This document shows, piece after piece, positions 16,261 through 25,491 of a stretch of DNA of 64,000 nt. Origin of the DNA: Flavipsychrobacter sp. (GTDB lineage Bacteria; Bacteroidota; Bacteroidia; Chitinophagales; Chitinophagaceae). Location of the stretch: contig JARLGY010000054.1 of assembly GCA_031292525.1 (NCBI GenBank), positions 62,001-126,000 of the forward strand, read 5' to 3'. Position 1 is the first letter of the stretch. Every line of letters begins with the position of its first letter. The notes beneath the pieces were generated by a model. The model was not told the origin of the DNA, did not search any database, and saw only the letters and a list, made by a program, of their open reading frames with translations. The position numbers and the translations under genes are program-made.

Positions 16261-19200
16261 TTATGCAGGCAATAAAATAATAAAGCGCGCTCCTTCGCCA
16301 GGAACACCTTCAGCTTTTATAAACCCTTTATGATTGTCTACAATTTTCTTAACTATTGCTAAACCGATACCCGTGCCCTGGAAGTTTGACTTTTCAAGCC
16401 TTTGAAAAATTCCGAATATTTTTTCACTGTACTTTTCGTCAAATCCAATACCATTGTCTTGTATATAAAAACCCAGGTAGTCTTTTGCTTTTATACCAAA
16501 TTGCTGCTCCAGCTCAGGCGATATCTTTTGTTCACCTATGGTGATCACAGGCCTGTCTTCATTAAACTTTATAGCATTTGTGATCAGGTTTTGGAACAAT
16601 TGCCGCAGCTGCCCCGGGGCGCCCTTTACAATAGGTAGTTGCTGAACAGTAATGTTTGCATTTCTTTCCCTGATATTGATCTCCAGATCTTCCAGTATCT
16701 CTTTTATAATTCCGTTTACACTTACTTTAGAATATGGAGCATCGTAATTTGACAGACGGGAAAGTGTAAGGATATCATCTATGAGCACCTGCATCCTGTT
16801 AGAAGAGTTGATCATTTTATCCAGGTAGTTAGTCTCTACCTTATCCATTTTATCGGCTGTTCTTTCCCGAAGCAGATTGCCAAATGCCTGTACTTTACGC
16901 AGGGGCTCCTTCAGGTCGTGCGATGCGACAGATGCAAACTGCAACAGATCGAGGTTTGACTGTTCCAGCTTGTAATTTACAGACTGTAATTGCTGCGTAG
17001 TTGTTTTAAGCTCTTCGTAGCCACGCGCTATTGTTTCAGACGATTCCTTTTTTTCACTGATGTCATTAAATGTGATAACAAGTCCATCCATCATTTTAAC
17101 AGCAATGATCTCAAACCAGTGGTTTGTGTTATTGTTGTAGAATTCGAAGGATGCCGTTTTGCCTGTTTCTACTACTTGTACGTACCTTTCAAAAACAGCT
17201 CTATCTACATGGCTGTATAAATCATTGTATTTTTTGTTTACAATATTCGTTTCCATTCCCAATAGCTGCATGGAAGTTTTGTTGGCAGATATGTATTCGA
17301 AATCGGTTATTGTTCCTTTGCTGTCCCTTATAGCTTTTAATGCCATAATGCCACTAGTAGAACTATTAAAAACCGCTTCCAGGATACTGTTCAATTTTCT
17401 GATCTCGGTTATGTCAATAAAGTTGATCACTACTCCGTCAACCGTTTTATTTTGCCGCAGGTATGGCGCAATGCGCATCAGGTAATTATTGTCATTGTCC
17501 ACCACAAGTTCTTTTTCCACAGCCACTTTACTGCCCATCACTGATTTAATATCATTGATGAAATCCAAGTTTTTCATGTTGGTGGAAATATCGAAAATAG
17601 AGCGCCCGATATCTGACGTAATGAGGTTTACGTGCTTTGTTGCCGCGGGTGTAAACTTGCGAATGATAAGATTACGATCGAGTAGTATCTGCCCGATATC
17701 TGTATTCCTGAAATAATTATTCAGATCATCGTTCAACTCTATCAGTTCCTTTATTTTCAGTTGATGTTCTGCATTTACGGTATGCAGTTCTTCATTCAGC
17801 GACTGCAATTCTTCATTGGTACTCTGTAGCTCTTCGTTTGAAGATATGATCTCCTCATTACTTGACTGTAATTCTTCATTTGCAGATTCTACCTCTTCTA
17901 TAAGGACCTGCAGATTTTCTTTGGTATCCTTTAATTCAAGCTCAAGTTCTGCAATTCGTTCCGTGGTATATCCCTCGCGGGTGACTGATGACGCAGGAGT
18001 TTTTCTTGAGAAAACTTCTTCTTCCTTCAATACTATAAAAATAAAGGGCTGCAGGTAAGCCTTTTGCTGCAGATAAGGTTTTATGATAATGGTGATACTA
18101 CGCTCTACACTACCAACTTGTACTTTTACGTTATTTTGTACTACACGAGCATTGTCTTTAACAGCCTTTCTTATACCGGTACTTAATGCTATAGAAAGAT
18201 CGGGCGGTACCATCTTCAGCAAATTAAAATTGAATGATCCTTCGGGAAAATCTATGAATTTTTTAAAGTTGCCTATTGCTTGCTTTACATCAAAGTCTTT
18301 ATCAATGTAAATACCTGCGTAATCATATTCTTCCAGTAAAGTCTCTTTAAAAATCTCTGGTAAGTTCTGGAGTGCATTTTTAGATTTTGCTGCGATGGCC
18401 GGAACTGTGCCTAGTGTTTTCTCTGCAGGGTTGGAAAATGATTCGAGGTAGGCTACTCTTGTTTTGCTAATACATTTGTATATTTTCCACTTCTTGTCTA
18501 CCTCGTTCATCACATCTTTCAGTATTCCTATATTCTCGCTGCTACCCAGGAACAAGTAACCATTATCATTAAGCGCAAAATGGAACTTTTGCAAGATATT
18601 TTTTTGGAGCAACGGGTTCATGTATATGAGCATGTTGCGGCAAGTAAGCAGGTCTATTTTGCTGAACGGCGGATCTTTTGCGATATCGTGTTTTGCAAAC
18701 ACAATCATCTTACGTAATATGGGGTTAATGCGGTATCCGCTGGCCTCCTTAATGAAGTATTTTTTTAACCTTTCAGGAGTAATAGCGCTTATCTGGTCGT
18801 CACCATATAAGCCTCTGGAAGCAAAGTCTATTACATCCTGGCTTATATCTGTAGCAAATATTTTCACTTCATTATCGTGCATTTTTAATTCGTCCATGCA
18901 CTCATCAAAAAGTATGGCGAGTGAATATGCTTCCTCACCTGTGCTACATGCAACGGTCCAGACCTTTATAATTTCGCCTGCCTCTTTTTTAGCAAGTATG
19001 TCTGTAATGATAACAGCCTTGAGTTGTTTATACGCTTCCTCATCTCTGAAAAATCTTGTAACATGGAGCAGAAATTCTTTACACAATGCCCTTATCTCTT
19101 CTACATGACCTACCAAGTAGTTATAGTAATCATATAGTGATTTGATATTCCTTTCGGCCATCCGTTTGGAAAGCCGTCTGTTTATGGTAGGGCGTTTATA

Positions 19201-19908
19201 ATTTGAAAAATCGTGCCCGGTTGTTTTGTGTACTAGTTCCAGGATATCCAACAGTATAGCTTCTTCCTGGTTGGTGAGCACATTAAAAGATCGCAATAAA
19301 GGAGCTTCATCAATAAATTCAAGCAGTTCCTCGGCCATCATGTCTGGCGCAAGAATCATATCAGCACAGCCGGTAGCAATAGCGCTATTGGGCATGCCAT
19401 CGAACTGGGCTGTTGAAGGGTCTTGCACAATGACGGTGCCGCCTGCGTCTTTTATTTCCTGTATCCCTTTTGTGCCATCTGTACCTGTACCAGAAAGTAT
19501 AATAGCTATAGCGCTCTTTGCTTTATCGGCTGCAAGGGATCTTAAAAAAATATCGATAGCTGTATTGGGCAGATGGTCTCTCGTTTTTGTTACCAGCTTC
19601 AGCATATTGTTCCTTACCGTAATGATCTTACCAGTTGGGATAAGGTAAATGCAATCAGGTTTCAGAAGCATATCTTCTTTGGCTTCAAAAACCTGCATTT
19701 CAGTATGCTTGGAAAGCAGTTCAGCCATCAAACTTTTATGATCTGGAGATAGATGCTGTACTATAACAAATGAAAACCCAGTGGCAGAGGGCATATTATC
19801 AAACAAATCGTTGATCGCCTCAAGCCCACCTGCTGAAGCACCAATGCCAGCTACGTAGTGCGTTTTTACTGAATCATCTATTTTTTTATTTATGTTACTA
19901 TTTTTCAT
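16261..19908 (-). CDS. CheB-CheR-PAS-histidine kinase fusion
   Basis: 1215 residues. CheB methylesterase domain (about 15-200) with Ser25 in GIGASAGG, His52 in QHLSPDH and Asp144 in GTGTDG. CheR methyltransferase (about 205-485) with FFRDEEAY, WTVACSTGEEAYSLA and LLTCRNMLIYMN. A long Glu/Asn-rich coiled coil (about 665-740, repeated NEELQS units) and two PAS-like regions follow, then HisKA (FASVASHDLKEPLRKVQ) and HATPase_c (LITNAIKFNE, GIGFDE, GTGIGLAIVKK) to the C-terminus. The CheB part lacks its receiver. No methyl-accepting chemotaxis protein or motility gene is nearby, so it likely acts in a non-chemotactic two-component pathway. A lone receiver is divergently encoded 63 bp away. Confidence 0.93.
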   Translation of the reverse strand: MKNSNINKKIDDSVKTHYVAGIGASAGGLEAINDLFDNMPSATGFSFVIVQHLSPDHKSLMAELLSKHTEMQVFEAKEDMLLKPDCIYLIPTGKIITVRNNMLKLVTKTRDHLPNTAIDIFLRSLAADKAKSAIAIILSGTGTDGTKGIQEIKDAGGTVIVQDPSTAQFDGMPNSAIATGCADMILAPDMMAEELLEFIDEAPLLRSFNVLTNQEEAILLDILELVHKTTGHDFSNYKRPTINRRLSKRMAERNIKSLYDYYNYLVGHVEEIRALCKEFLLHVTRFFRDEEAYKQLKAVIITDILAKKEAGEIIKVWTVACSTGEEAYSLAILFDECMDELKMHDNEVKIFATDISQDVIDFASRGLYGDDQISAITPERLKKYFIKEASGYRINPILRKMIVFAKHDIAKDPPFSKIDLLTCRNMLIYMNPLLQKNILQKFHFALNDNGYLFLGSSENIGILKDVMNEVDKKWKIYKCISKTRVAYLESFSNPAEKTLGTVPAIAAKSKNALQNLPEIFKETLLEEYDYAGIYIDKDFDVKQAIGNFKKFIDFPEGSFNFNLLKMVPPDLSIALSTGIRKAVKDNARVVQNNVKVQVGSVERSITIIIKPYLQQKAYLQPFIFIVLKEEEVFSRKTPASSVTREGYTTERIAELELELKDTKENLQVLIEEVESANEELQSSNEEIISSNEELQSTNEELQSLNEELHTVNAEHQLKIKELIELNDDLNNYFRNTDIGQILLDRNLIIRKFTPAATKHVNLITSDIGRSIFDISTNMKNLDFINDIKSVMGSKVAVEKELVVDNDNNYLMRIAPYLRQNKTVDGVVINFIDITEIRKLNSILEAVFNSSTSGIMALKAIRDSKGTITDFEYISANKTSMQLLGMETNIVNKKYNDLYSHVDRAVFERYVQVVETGKTASFEFYNNNTNHWFEIIAVKMMDGLVITFNDISEKKESSETIARGYEELKTTTQQLQSVNYKLEQSNLDLLQFASVASHDLKEPLRKVQAFGNLLRERTADKMDKVETNYLDKMINSSNRMQVLIDDILTLSRLSNYDAPYSKVSVNGIIKEILEDLEINIRERNANITVQQLPIVKGAPGQLRQLFQNLITNAIKFNEDRPVITIGEQKISPELEQQFGIKAKDYLGFYIQDNGIGFDEKYSEKIFGIFQRLEKSNFQGTGIGLAIVKKIVDNHKGFIKAEGVPGEGARFIILLPA

Positions 19909-19926
19909 TTGGAATAACCTTATCGT

Positions 19927-19934
19927 TATATTTG
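19927..19934 (+). promoter_or_regulatory. candidate -7 box of the lone receiver gene
   Basis: TATATTTG matches TAnnTTTG and lies 37 bp upstream of the receiver ATG in the 63-bp gap shared with the divergent CheB-CheR kinase. The nearest TTTG upstream is 15 bp away, shorter than usual. Confidence 0.4.
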
Positions 19935-19971
19935 CCGTAAATTATTTTCTCCACCATTACCGTGTAAATAA

Positions 19972-20361
19972 ATGAAAATATTCCTAATAGAGGATGATAC
20001 TGACGATGTAGAGCTTCTGGAAGAAGCATTAAAAGCCAATAAGATCATATACGAAATAGACGTTGCAAAGGATGGCAGTGCTGCCGTAGAATATGTTAAA
20101 AGCGGCAAAGTAAATCCTGATGTGATCGTACTTGATTTTAACTTGCCTAAAATACATGGAAGGGATGTGCTCATAGAAATAAAGTCCGTTTCCGCCTTTA
20201 AAAACATACCACTTTTGATACTTACTACTTCTTCTGCGAAAGAGGACATTGAATATTCATATAAACATGGTGCCAACAAATACCTGATAAAACCAACCAG
20301 TATAAAGCAGATAAAAGAGACTGTTGACGTGATAGTTGAACTTGCTAAAAAATCGCAATAA
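19972..20361 (+). CDS. single-domain response regulator receiver
   Basis: 129 residues, only a REC domain. It shows the acidic pair in FLIEDDTDD, the phosphoacceptor Asp55 in VIVLDFNLPK, the conserved Thr in LLILTTSS and the Lys in YLIKPTS. There is no output domain, so it probably relays phosphate or acts by protein contact. Divergent from the CheB-CheR-kinase fusion, which lacks a receiver of its own, so it is the likely partner (inference from position). It ends before a bidirectional terminator. Confidence 0.93.
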   Translation: MKIFLIEDDTDDVELLEEALKANKIIYEIDVAKDGSAAVEYVKSGKVNPDVIVLDFNLPKIHGRDVLIEIKSVSAFKNIPLLILTTSSAKEDIEYSYKHGANKYLIKPTSIKQIKETVDVIVELAKKSQ

Positions 20362-20400
20362 GTATAAAATACGCAAATAATCTATAAAAATTCAAATGCA

Positions 20401-20438
20401 AAAATGCGCCTTAGTTAAAACCAACGGCGCATTTTTTA
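20401..20438. terminator. bidirectional rho-independent terminator
   Basis: AAAATGCGCC pairs with GGCGCATTTT around a 17-base loop, with A and T tracts on both sides. It sits between the convergent receiver gene and the BatA-like gene and can serve both. Confidence 0.8.
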
Positions 20439-20467
20439 TTAAATGGATAAAGTGAATAAATTCCTTT

Positions 20468-21481
20468 TTAAGTTATACTCTTAAATACGGTGTAGCGCAA
20501 CAGCATTTCGAGCAGGAGGCATACAACTGCTATCATAGCAAACGGGAAGAACAACTCGGTATAATGCTTGAATGAACTGATATCCACTTTAGTCTTTTCA
20601 AGTTTATTGATGTTGCTATAAATATCGCTGAGGGCTTTGTTGTTTGTGGCCCTATAATATTTACCACCTGTTTCGCTTGCTATCTGCTTCAGTAATGGCT
20701 CATCAATTTCTACCTTCATCATTATATTCTGTGTGCCGTTAGGCGTAGGCACAGGCATCAGCGCTTCGCCAATAGTACCAATACCAACAGTATATACGCG
20801 CACCTTGTATGCCTTTGCAATTTCAAGGGCAGTATTAGGGTCTATAAGGCCTGTATTATTCACACCATCGGTAAGCAGGATGATGACTTTGCTCTTTCCC
20901 TTTGCATAGCGCAGACGATCAACAGCAGTAGCCAACCCCATACCTATAGAAGTGCCATCTACCAGCATTCCACTTTTTACATTGCGTATCTGCTCTTTCA
21001 GTACGTTATGATCTATAGTAATGGGGCACATGGTGAAGCTTTCGCCAGAAAATATAACCAGACCTATACGGTCTGTTGGCCTATCATTAACAAAACGCTC
21101 TGCAGCAGCCTTTGCCGCCTCTATACGGTTGGGCTTAAAGTCTTCTGCAGTCATACTGCCTGATACATCGATACCTATTACGATGTCTATACCGTCGCTA
21201 TCCACACGCTCCGTAACATTGGATGATTGCGGCCTTGCAAGTGCTATGATAAGGGTGACAACTGCTATGATGCGTAAAACAAATAGTATAGGCCTAAGGC
21301 GTACCTTACCTGTGGGTTTTATTTTTTCAAGGCCTGCCAGGGTAGTGAGGCGCATCACCGGGAAATTACTTTTTTTGCTCCGGGCCTGCCACCATATCAT
21401 AAAAGGAACCAGCAACAGCAACCCAAAATATGCAGGGTATGCAAACCTAAAATGCTGCCAATCCATAAAGTAGCTGATCAT
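20468..21481 (-). CDS. batA: BatA-like VWA domain membrane protein
   Basis: 337 residues. Two N-terminal membrane helices (YFGLLLLVPFMIWW and PILFVLRIIAVVTLIIALA) precede a von Willebrand A domain with an intact MIDAS (DVSGSM near 107, the Thr in DGTS, LTDGVNN). The last membrane helix is near the C-terminus (FPFAMIAVVCLLLEMLL). The order matches BatA of the Bacteroidota aerotolerance operon, which binds partner proteins at the inner membrane. Its ATG overlaps the stop of the upstream gene by 4 bp, indicating translational coupling. Confidence 0.85.
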   Translation of the reverse strand: MISYFMDWQHFRFAYPAYFGLLLLVPFMIWWQARSKKSNFPVMRLTTLAGLEKIKPTGKVRLRPILFVLRIIAVVTLIIALARPQSSNVTERVDSDGIDIVIGIDVSGSMTAEDFKPNRIEAAKAAAERFVNDRPTDRIGLVIFSGESFTMCPITIDHNVLKEQIRNVKSGMLVDGTSIGMGLATAVDRLRYAKGKSKVIILLTDGVNNTGLIDPNTALEIAKAYKVRVYTVGIGTIGEALMPVPTPNGTQNIMMKVEIDEPLLKQIASETGGKYYRATNNKALSDIYSNINKLEKTKVDISSFKHYTELFFPFAMIAVVCLLLEMLLRYTVFKSIT

Positions 21482-22428
21482 TGCGTCTGTTGGGTTTCGT
21501 TTCTGTTAGGTTTGGATGCAACAACAAATTTTATAGCTTTTTCCATAGCAGCCATATGCTCCTGGGGCAAAGGTTGGCTTTTAGCAAACTTTGCCATATC
21601 AGCTGTATGCAATATGCTTTCCAGGTATTCTTCAAACGGCTGCATTTCGCGATGTATGCGCACTTTGTAAAGGAGTTCGTCAGTAGTTAGTTCCATAGCC
21701 GGGGTTTTGAACCGCATCTCTATGTAGTTGCGCAGTATGTCTGTAAGCTCTGTATAGTACTCCTTAACTTCTCCATTCTGCCACATTTGCTTTTCTTCAA
21801 GGGAGGCAAGCAAGCGTATCGTTTTTTGCTGCAGTGTTTCGGGTGGCGTAACAGGACCAGCGGGCAACTTAGCTTTTTTATTGCGCATAAAGTATGTGAC
21901 AATAAAAATAATGAGTAGCATCAGCAGTGCACCACCCAGGATATACCATATATAGTCGAGCCAGGAGCCTTTAACCTTGATGATATCTTTTATGGGCTTA
22001 AATGCCTTGGTAGTATCTACGGCTACCGTCTGTACCAGTAACTGGAAGGAATCTGTGCTAACGGTATAGGCTGAATCGTAGTTTGGCTTTACTTTAAAAG
22101 CTATAGAAGGAACGGTATAGGCTCCCGAATCGAAACCTGTGATGAGTAAACGCTGCCTGTAAGATATGTTATCGCCATCCCTTACGGTGTCTATCTTCCC
22201 TTTGTCCACCACCTCAAGGTGGTTAAAAGAATCTGGTAGAACAGGCCATAGGACTTTCTCATTTTTGTCGTTCAGTTTTATTTCAATGAACAGCCTGGCC
22301 TGGTCGCCAACAAGTATCTGTGTGGCATCCATGCGAGAAGTGATCCTGGCACCCTGAGCGTGGGCAGCATAGTTTGCTGACAACAGGACCGCGATCGTAA
22401 ATATTATTTTTTGTATCCGCACTTTCAT
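21478..22428 (-). CDS. BatD-like exported membrane protein
   Basis: 316 residues. Signal peptide (IIFTIAVLLSANYAAHAQG), an extracytoplasmic Ig-like beta domain (about 25-155, with LVGDQARLFIEIKLND and SIAFKVKPNYDS), one transmembrane helix (LGGALLMLLIIFIVTYFM, about 165-185) and a cytoplasmic helical tail (KTIRLLASLEEK, LTTDELLYKVR). Size and layout fit the short DUF4381/BatD-type partner that follows DUF58 and precedes BatA. No enzymatic motif is seen. It lies 8 bp downstream of the DUF58 gene. Confidence 0.75.
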   Translation of the reverse strand: MKVRIQKIIFTIAVLLSANYAAHAQGARITSRMDATQILVGDQARLFIEIKLNDKNEKVLWPVLPDSFNHLEVVDKGKIDTVRDGDNISYRQRLLITGFDSGAYTVPSIAFKVKPNYDSAYTVSTDSFQLLVQTVAVDTTKAFKPIKDIIKVKGSWLDYIWYILGGALLMLLIIFIVTYFMRNKKAKLPAGPVTPPETLQQKTIRLLASLEEKQMWQNGEVKEYYTELTDILRNYIEMRFKTPAMELTTDELLYKVRIHREMQPFEEYLESILHTADMAKFAKSQPLPQEHMAAMEKAIKFVVASKPNRNETQQTQ

Positions 22429-22436
22429 TTATAGTA

Positions 22437-23303
22437 TCACCTTCCTTTAAAATAACCTTGCAGAATTTTTACATAGTCCTGGTCTGTGCGCACAGTAAGC
22501 AAAGAAGCCCCGCTCTTCCTGAACGCGGCAGCGCAATACTTACGATAATCTTCGAAAGCACTGGTATATTGAGTACGCACATTCCGGTCGTCGGTATCCA
22601 GCCAGCGCACCCCGCCGCTTTCGGCATCCATAACCTGCAACAACCCTGCTGAGGGCAACTCCTTATCTACAGTATCGTAAACATGAATGCCTACCACATC
22701 GTGCCTGCGTGCAGCAAGTTGCAAACCCTGCTCGTAGGGTTTGCTTACAAAATCGCTGAGTACAAATGTGATGGTTTTTTTCTTCAACACATTGTTCAGG
22801 AACTTAAAGGCTACATCTACATTTGTACCACCAGCCTGTTGTGGTTCCAGCGCTATGAGTTCACGTATAATGCGCAGTATATGGCTGCGGCCTTTTTTAG
22901 GCGGTATATATTTTTCAATCTTGTCGCTAAAAAATACAACCCCTACTTTATCATTGTTTGTAGTGGCAGAGAAAGAAAGTACTGCACCCAGCTCAGTTAT
23001 CAGGTCGCGTTTCAGGCGCTGGTGTGTACCAAATAATGAACTGGTACTTACATCAACCAAAAGCATTACCACCAGTTCGCGTTCCTCTTCAAACACCTTT
23101 ACAAAAGGGTGAGAAAAGCGGGCTGTAACATTCCAGTCTATGAACTTCACGTCATCGCCCGGCACATATTCGCGCACCTCGCTAAAAGACATACCCCTAC
23201 CCTTAAAAGTAGAATGGTACTCGCCGGCAAAAATATGATTGCTGAGCCCCTTTGTCTTTATTTCTATACGCCTTACCTTCTTTAATAATTCAGCGGTAGT
23301 CAT
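22437..23303 (-). CDS. DUF58 (VWA-like) protein of the MoxR-associated family
   Basis: 288 residues. Contains the DUF58 signature SEVREYVPGDDVKFIDWNVTAR, followed by a VWA-like core (MLLVDVSTSSLFG, GVVFFSDKIE, TFVLSDFVS). It is soluble, with no membrane helix. In related operons a MoxR AAA ATPase directly precedes DUF58, then BatD/BatA. Here the gene is first in its operon and no MoxR gene is next to it. It probably scaffolds metal-dependent protein assembly with the two downstream genes. Confidence 0.9.
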   Translation of the reverse strand: MTTAELLKKVRRIEIKTKGLSNHIFAGEYHSTFKGRGMSFSEVREYVPGDDVKFIDWNVTARFSHPFVKVFEEERELVVMLLVDVSTSSLFGTHQRLKRDLITELGAVLSFSATTNNDKVGVVFFSDKIEKYIPPKKGRSHILRIIRELIALEPQQAGGTNVDVAFKFLNNVLKKKTITFVLSDFVSKPYEQGLQLAARRHDVVGIHVYDTVDKELPSAGLLQVMDAESGGVRWLDTDDRNVRTQYTSAFEDYRKYCAAAFRKSGASLLTVRTDQDYVKILQGYFKGR

Positions 23304-23502
23304 ATTATTATACTAGGTCACAAAATAGCTTAAAAGTCATTATTAAAATGCTAAAAGATAGGCATTGTGCCTTTTAGCGCTGCAAATATGAAAAAATGCA
23401 TCTGCTTGCCTGCAAAAATAACAGTTCCGGTTTTTATATGCCAATTGTAAATACTTAAATTTTTCTGAAAATGCTACACCCTATTATTTACCAGATAAGG
23501 AT

Positions 23503-23510
23503 TAGCTTTG
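23503..23510 (+). promoter_or_regulatory. candidate -7 box of the 23.5 kb lipoprotein gene
   Basis: TAGCTTTG matches TAnnTTTG and lies 24 bp before the ATG of the lipoprotein. The -33 element is not evident. Confidence 0.4.
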
Positions 23511-23534
23511 ATGACACATTCATAAATTTTATTC

Positions 23535-24380
23535 ATGAAACAGACATCAATATTGTCGCTTGGGGCGGCTGCCCTGCTGTTTGCAGCCTGCGGACAAAGC
23601 ACAACAAAAACCGAAACTACAGGACAGGACACCGCAAAACCTGTGTACACACGTCTTTCACTGGTGCCTACCGGTTCGTCGCCAGAATTTCCTAACGCAC
23701 AACTGGCTATAAAAGATGTAACCGCACAAAAAGCAGGTACAGACAGCGCTACAGTGACCTTTAACTTTGATGTAAAGAACTATGAACTGAAGATGCAGAC
23801 TGCTGATACCGGCACTAAACTCTGCAGCAATTCGGCGCAAGGACAGCACATACACTTCATTATGGATAACAAGCCCTACAAAGCACTGTATGAACCTACG
23901 AATAAAATAACGCTGGCCAACAATAGTGAGCATTACCTGATGGCCTTTCTCTCCCGTTCTTACCACGAGTCTTTAAAGAATAAAGGAGCTGCCGTAGTTT
24001 ACCATTTTAAAATAGACGAGAAAGGGAACCTGAAGAAGCTGGAAGACCCAACTACACCAATGGTATTTTATAGCAGACCTAAGGGTGATTACCTGGGCAA
24101 GGACACAGCAAATGTGCTGCTTGATTTTTACGTATGGAATTGTACTTTATCTCCTGATGGCTACAAGGTGAAGGCGGTTATCAGCAACGATACTCGCGGA
24201 ACTGCATATGACACTACACTTATGATCACCGATTGGAAATCTAATTTTATACAAAATCTTGGTGTAGGTAAATCTAATATCACACTTACCCTTGTTGATA
24301 AGGATGGTAATACGGCAGCGTATCCATCTTCTATTGCTTCACACAGTGTGACTCTTGCCGCACAAGAACCAATGAAATAA
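23535..24380 (+). CDS. lipoprotein of unknown function
   Basis: 281 residues. Lipoprotein signal with lipobox LFAAC (Cys19), followed by a Thr/Lys linker. The rest is predicted beta-rich, with the notable segment GQHIHFIMDNKPYKALYEP around residue 110 and a second half with LLDFYVWNCTLSPDGYKVKAVI. The latter resembles proteins often annotated as phosphopeptide-binding in Bacteroidota, though the basis of that name is weak. Likely anchored to a membrane facing the periplasm or surface. Single gene with its own terminator. Confidence 0.75.
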   Translation: MKQTSILSLGAAALLFAACGQSTTKTETTGQDTAKPVYTRLSLVPTGSSPEFPNAQLAIKDVTAQKAGTDSATVTFNFDVKNYELKMQTADTGTKLCSNSAQGQHIHFIMDNKPYKALYEPTNKITLANNSEHYLMAFLSRSYHESLKNKGAAVVYHFKIDEKGNLKKLEDPTTPMVFYSRPKGDYLGKDTANVLLDFYVWNCTLSPDGYKVKAVISNDTRGTAYDTTLMITDWKSNFIQNLGVGKSNITLTLVDKDGNTAAYPSSIASHSVTLAAQEPMK

Positions 24381-24402
24381 ATAACCCAAAATTTAGATTA
24401 CA

Positions 24403-24435
24403 AAAAACGTCCCACTAAAAGCGGGACGTTTTTTT
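24403..24435 (+). terminator. rho-independent terminator of the 23.5 kb lipoprotein gene
   Basis: AAAAACGTCCC pairs with GGGACGTTTTT, a compact hairpin with an eight-base loop and T run, 22 bp after the stop. The flanking A tract allows it to work for the convergent gene as well. Confidence 0.9.
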
Positions 24436-24452
24436 ATGCTGCTAAGAATTTA

Positions 24453-25073
24453 TTACCTGTTTTCTGCAAATGTTTGTTCCTGATTGCCTTCTACGAACCA
24501 GGCTTTCCTTCTGAACCAAGCAAGTCCTGGATCTGGTAAACGGTTGAGCCTGTGAAAATCATACGCAACAGGCTGATCAAATATATGACCCTGTACCCCA
24601 AAATATTCATTAATGCCGCACCAGTCGCAAGTTTCTTTGATCATAGCGAATGAGCTATCATTTTTTATAACAGCCACCATACCGGTTGTTTTTTCTGAAA
24701 ATTCTGTGCCAGGTGTGTAAGAAAAGCGTTGCATATAAATAGTATCCCTACTTATATAGTAGCTGCCCCAGGCATCTTGTATCAATAAAGAATTTTGATC
24801 GTGATTAGGATTGTTATTGTCATCCAGGATAGCCAACATGCTGCTTTTGCTATCGTAGTTGTGACCACCTACATAGAAAGTACCATCGTTGTAGAACTGT
24901 AAAGTATGAAAAATAATGCCTCTGTCTGACTGCGTATCTTCTATGCTAAAGTATATGCCATGCCTGGTAAGAAAAGAAGGATTAACACCCGTTTTCTTTA
25001 CATATACACCCTGCGCATTTACACCAACCACGCAATTCAACAACAACAGTACAGCAGATAATATCTTTTTCAT
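24453..25073 (-). CDS. exported protein of unknown function
   Basis: 206 residues with a signal peptide (MKKILSAVLLLLNCVVGVNAQG). The mature part is beta-rich with many aromatic residues (GIYFSIEDT, DGTFYVGGHNYDS, YYISRDTIYMQRFSY) and one Cys pair in ETCDWCG. I do not recognise a family. It is convergent with the lipoprotein gene and shares its terminator region. Confidence 0.7.
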   Translation of the reverse strand: MKKILSAVLLLLNCVVGVNAQGVYVKKTGVNPSFLTRHGIYFSIEDTQSDRGIIFHTLQFYNDGTFYVGGHNYDSKSSMLAILDDNNNPNHDQNSLLIQDAWGSYYISRDTIYMQRFSYTPGTEFSEKTTGMVAVIKNDSSFAMIKETCDWCGINEYFGVQGHIFDQPVAYDFHRLNRLPDPGLAWFRRKAWFVEGNQEQTFAENR

Positions 25074-25491
25074 AGCATTTAATTTTTACGGCTAGTCAAT
25101 TGTTAAGCATTTGTTTTTCGTTTGTTAATGAATAGTTTTTATGAACTATTAATTTTGAATTACCAATGCAATTTACTAATTGATTTCTAATCAAGCAAAA
25201 TAATGCCATGTTTTTTATTATTAAGTGACATGTGGTTGTATGACCTACAAACACTAATACATAATATTAATTAACATAGTATATTTCTATTTTATGTAAA
25301 TTCCCATTGTCATTTGTGGGGAATTATAAATTGAAGGCAGTTGTACATGTGCTGTTTTGAGTACTTTTTAGCTCTATCCCATAAAAAGGGAAGGTAGGAG
25401 GTGAATTACTAACATGCCAAAACGAAAGACTATAAACAATACTAACATCAATAGTGCGAATGAGACCATTGCTAAATGGAGATCAAATCTA
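25074..25491. other. AT-rich intergenic region without genes
   Basis: Very AT-rich, between two leftward genes. The only structure I see is a short dyad (AATAGTT at 25131-25137, AACTATT at 25144-25150) about 60 bp upstream of the 24.5 kb gene, which may be part of its promoter or leader. No terminator with a clear T run and no reading frame with coding character is visible. Confidence 0.5.
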
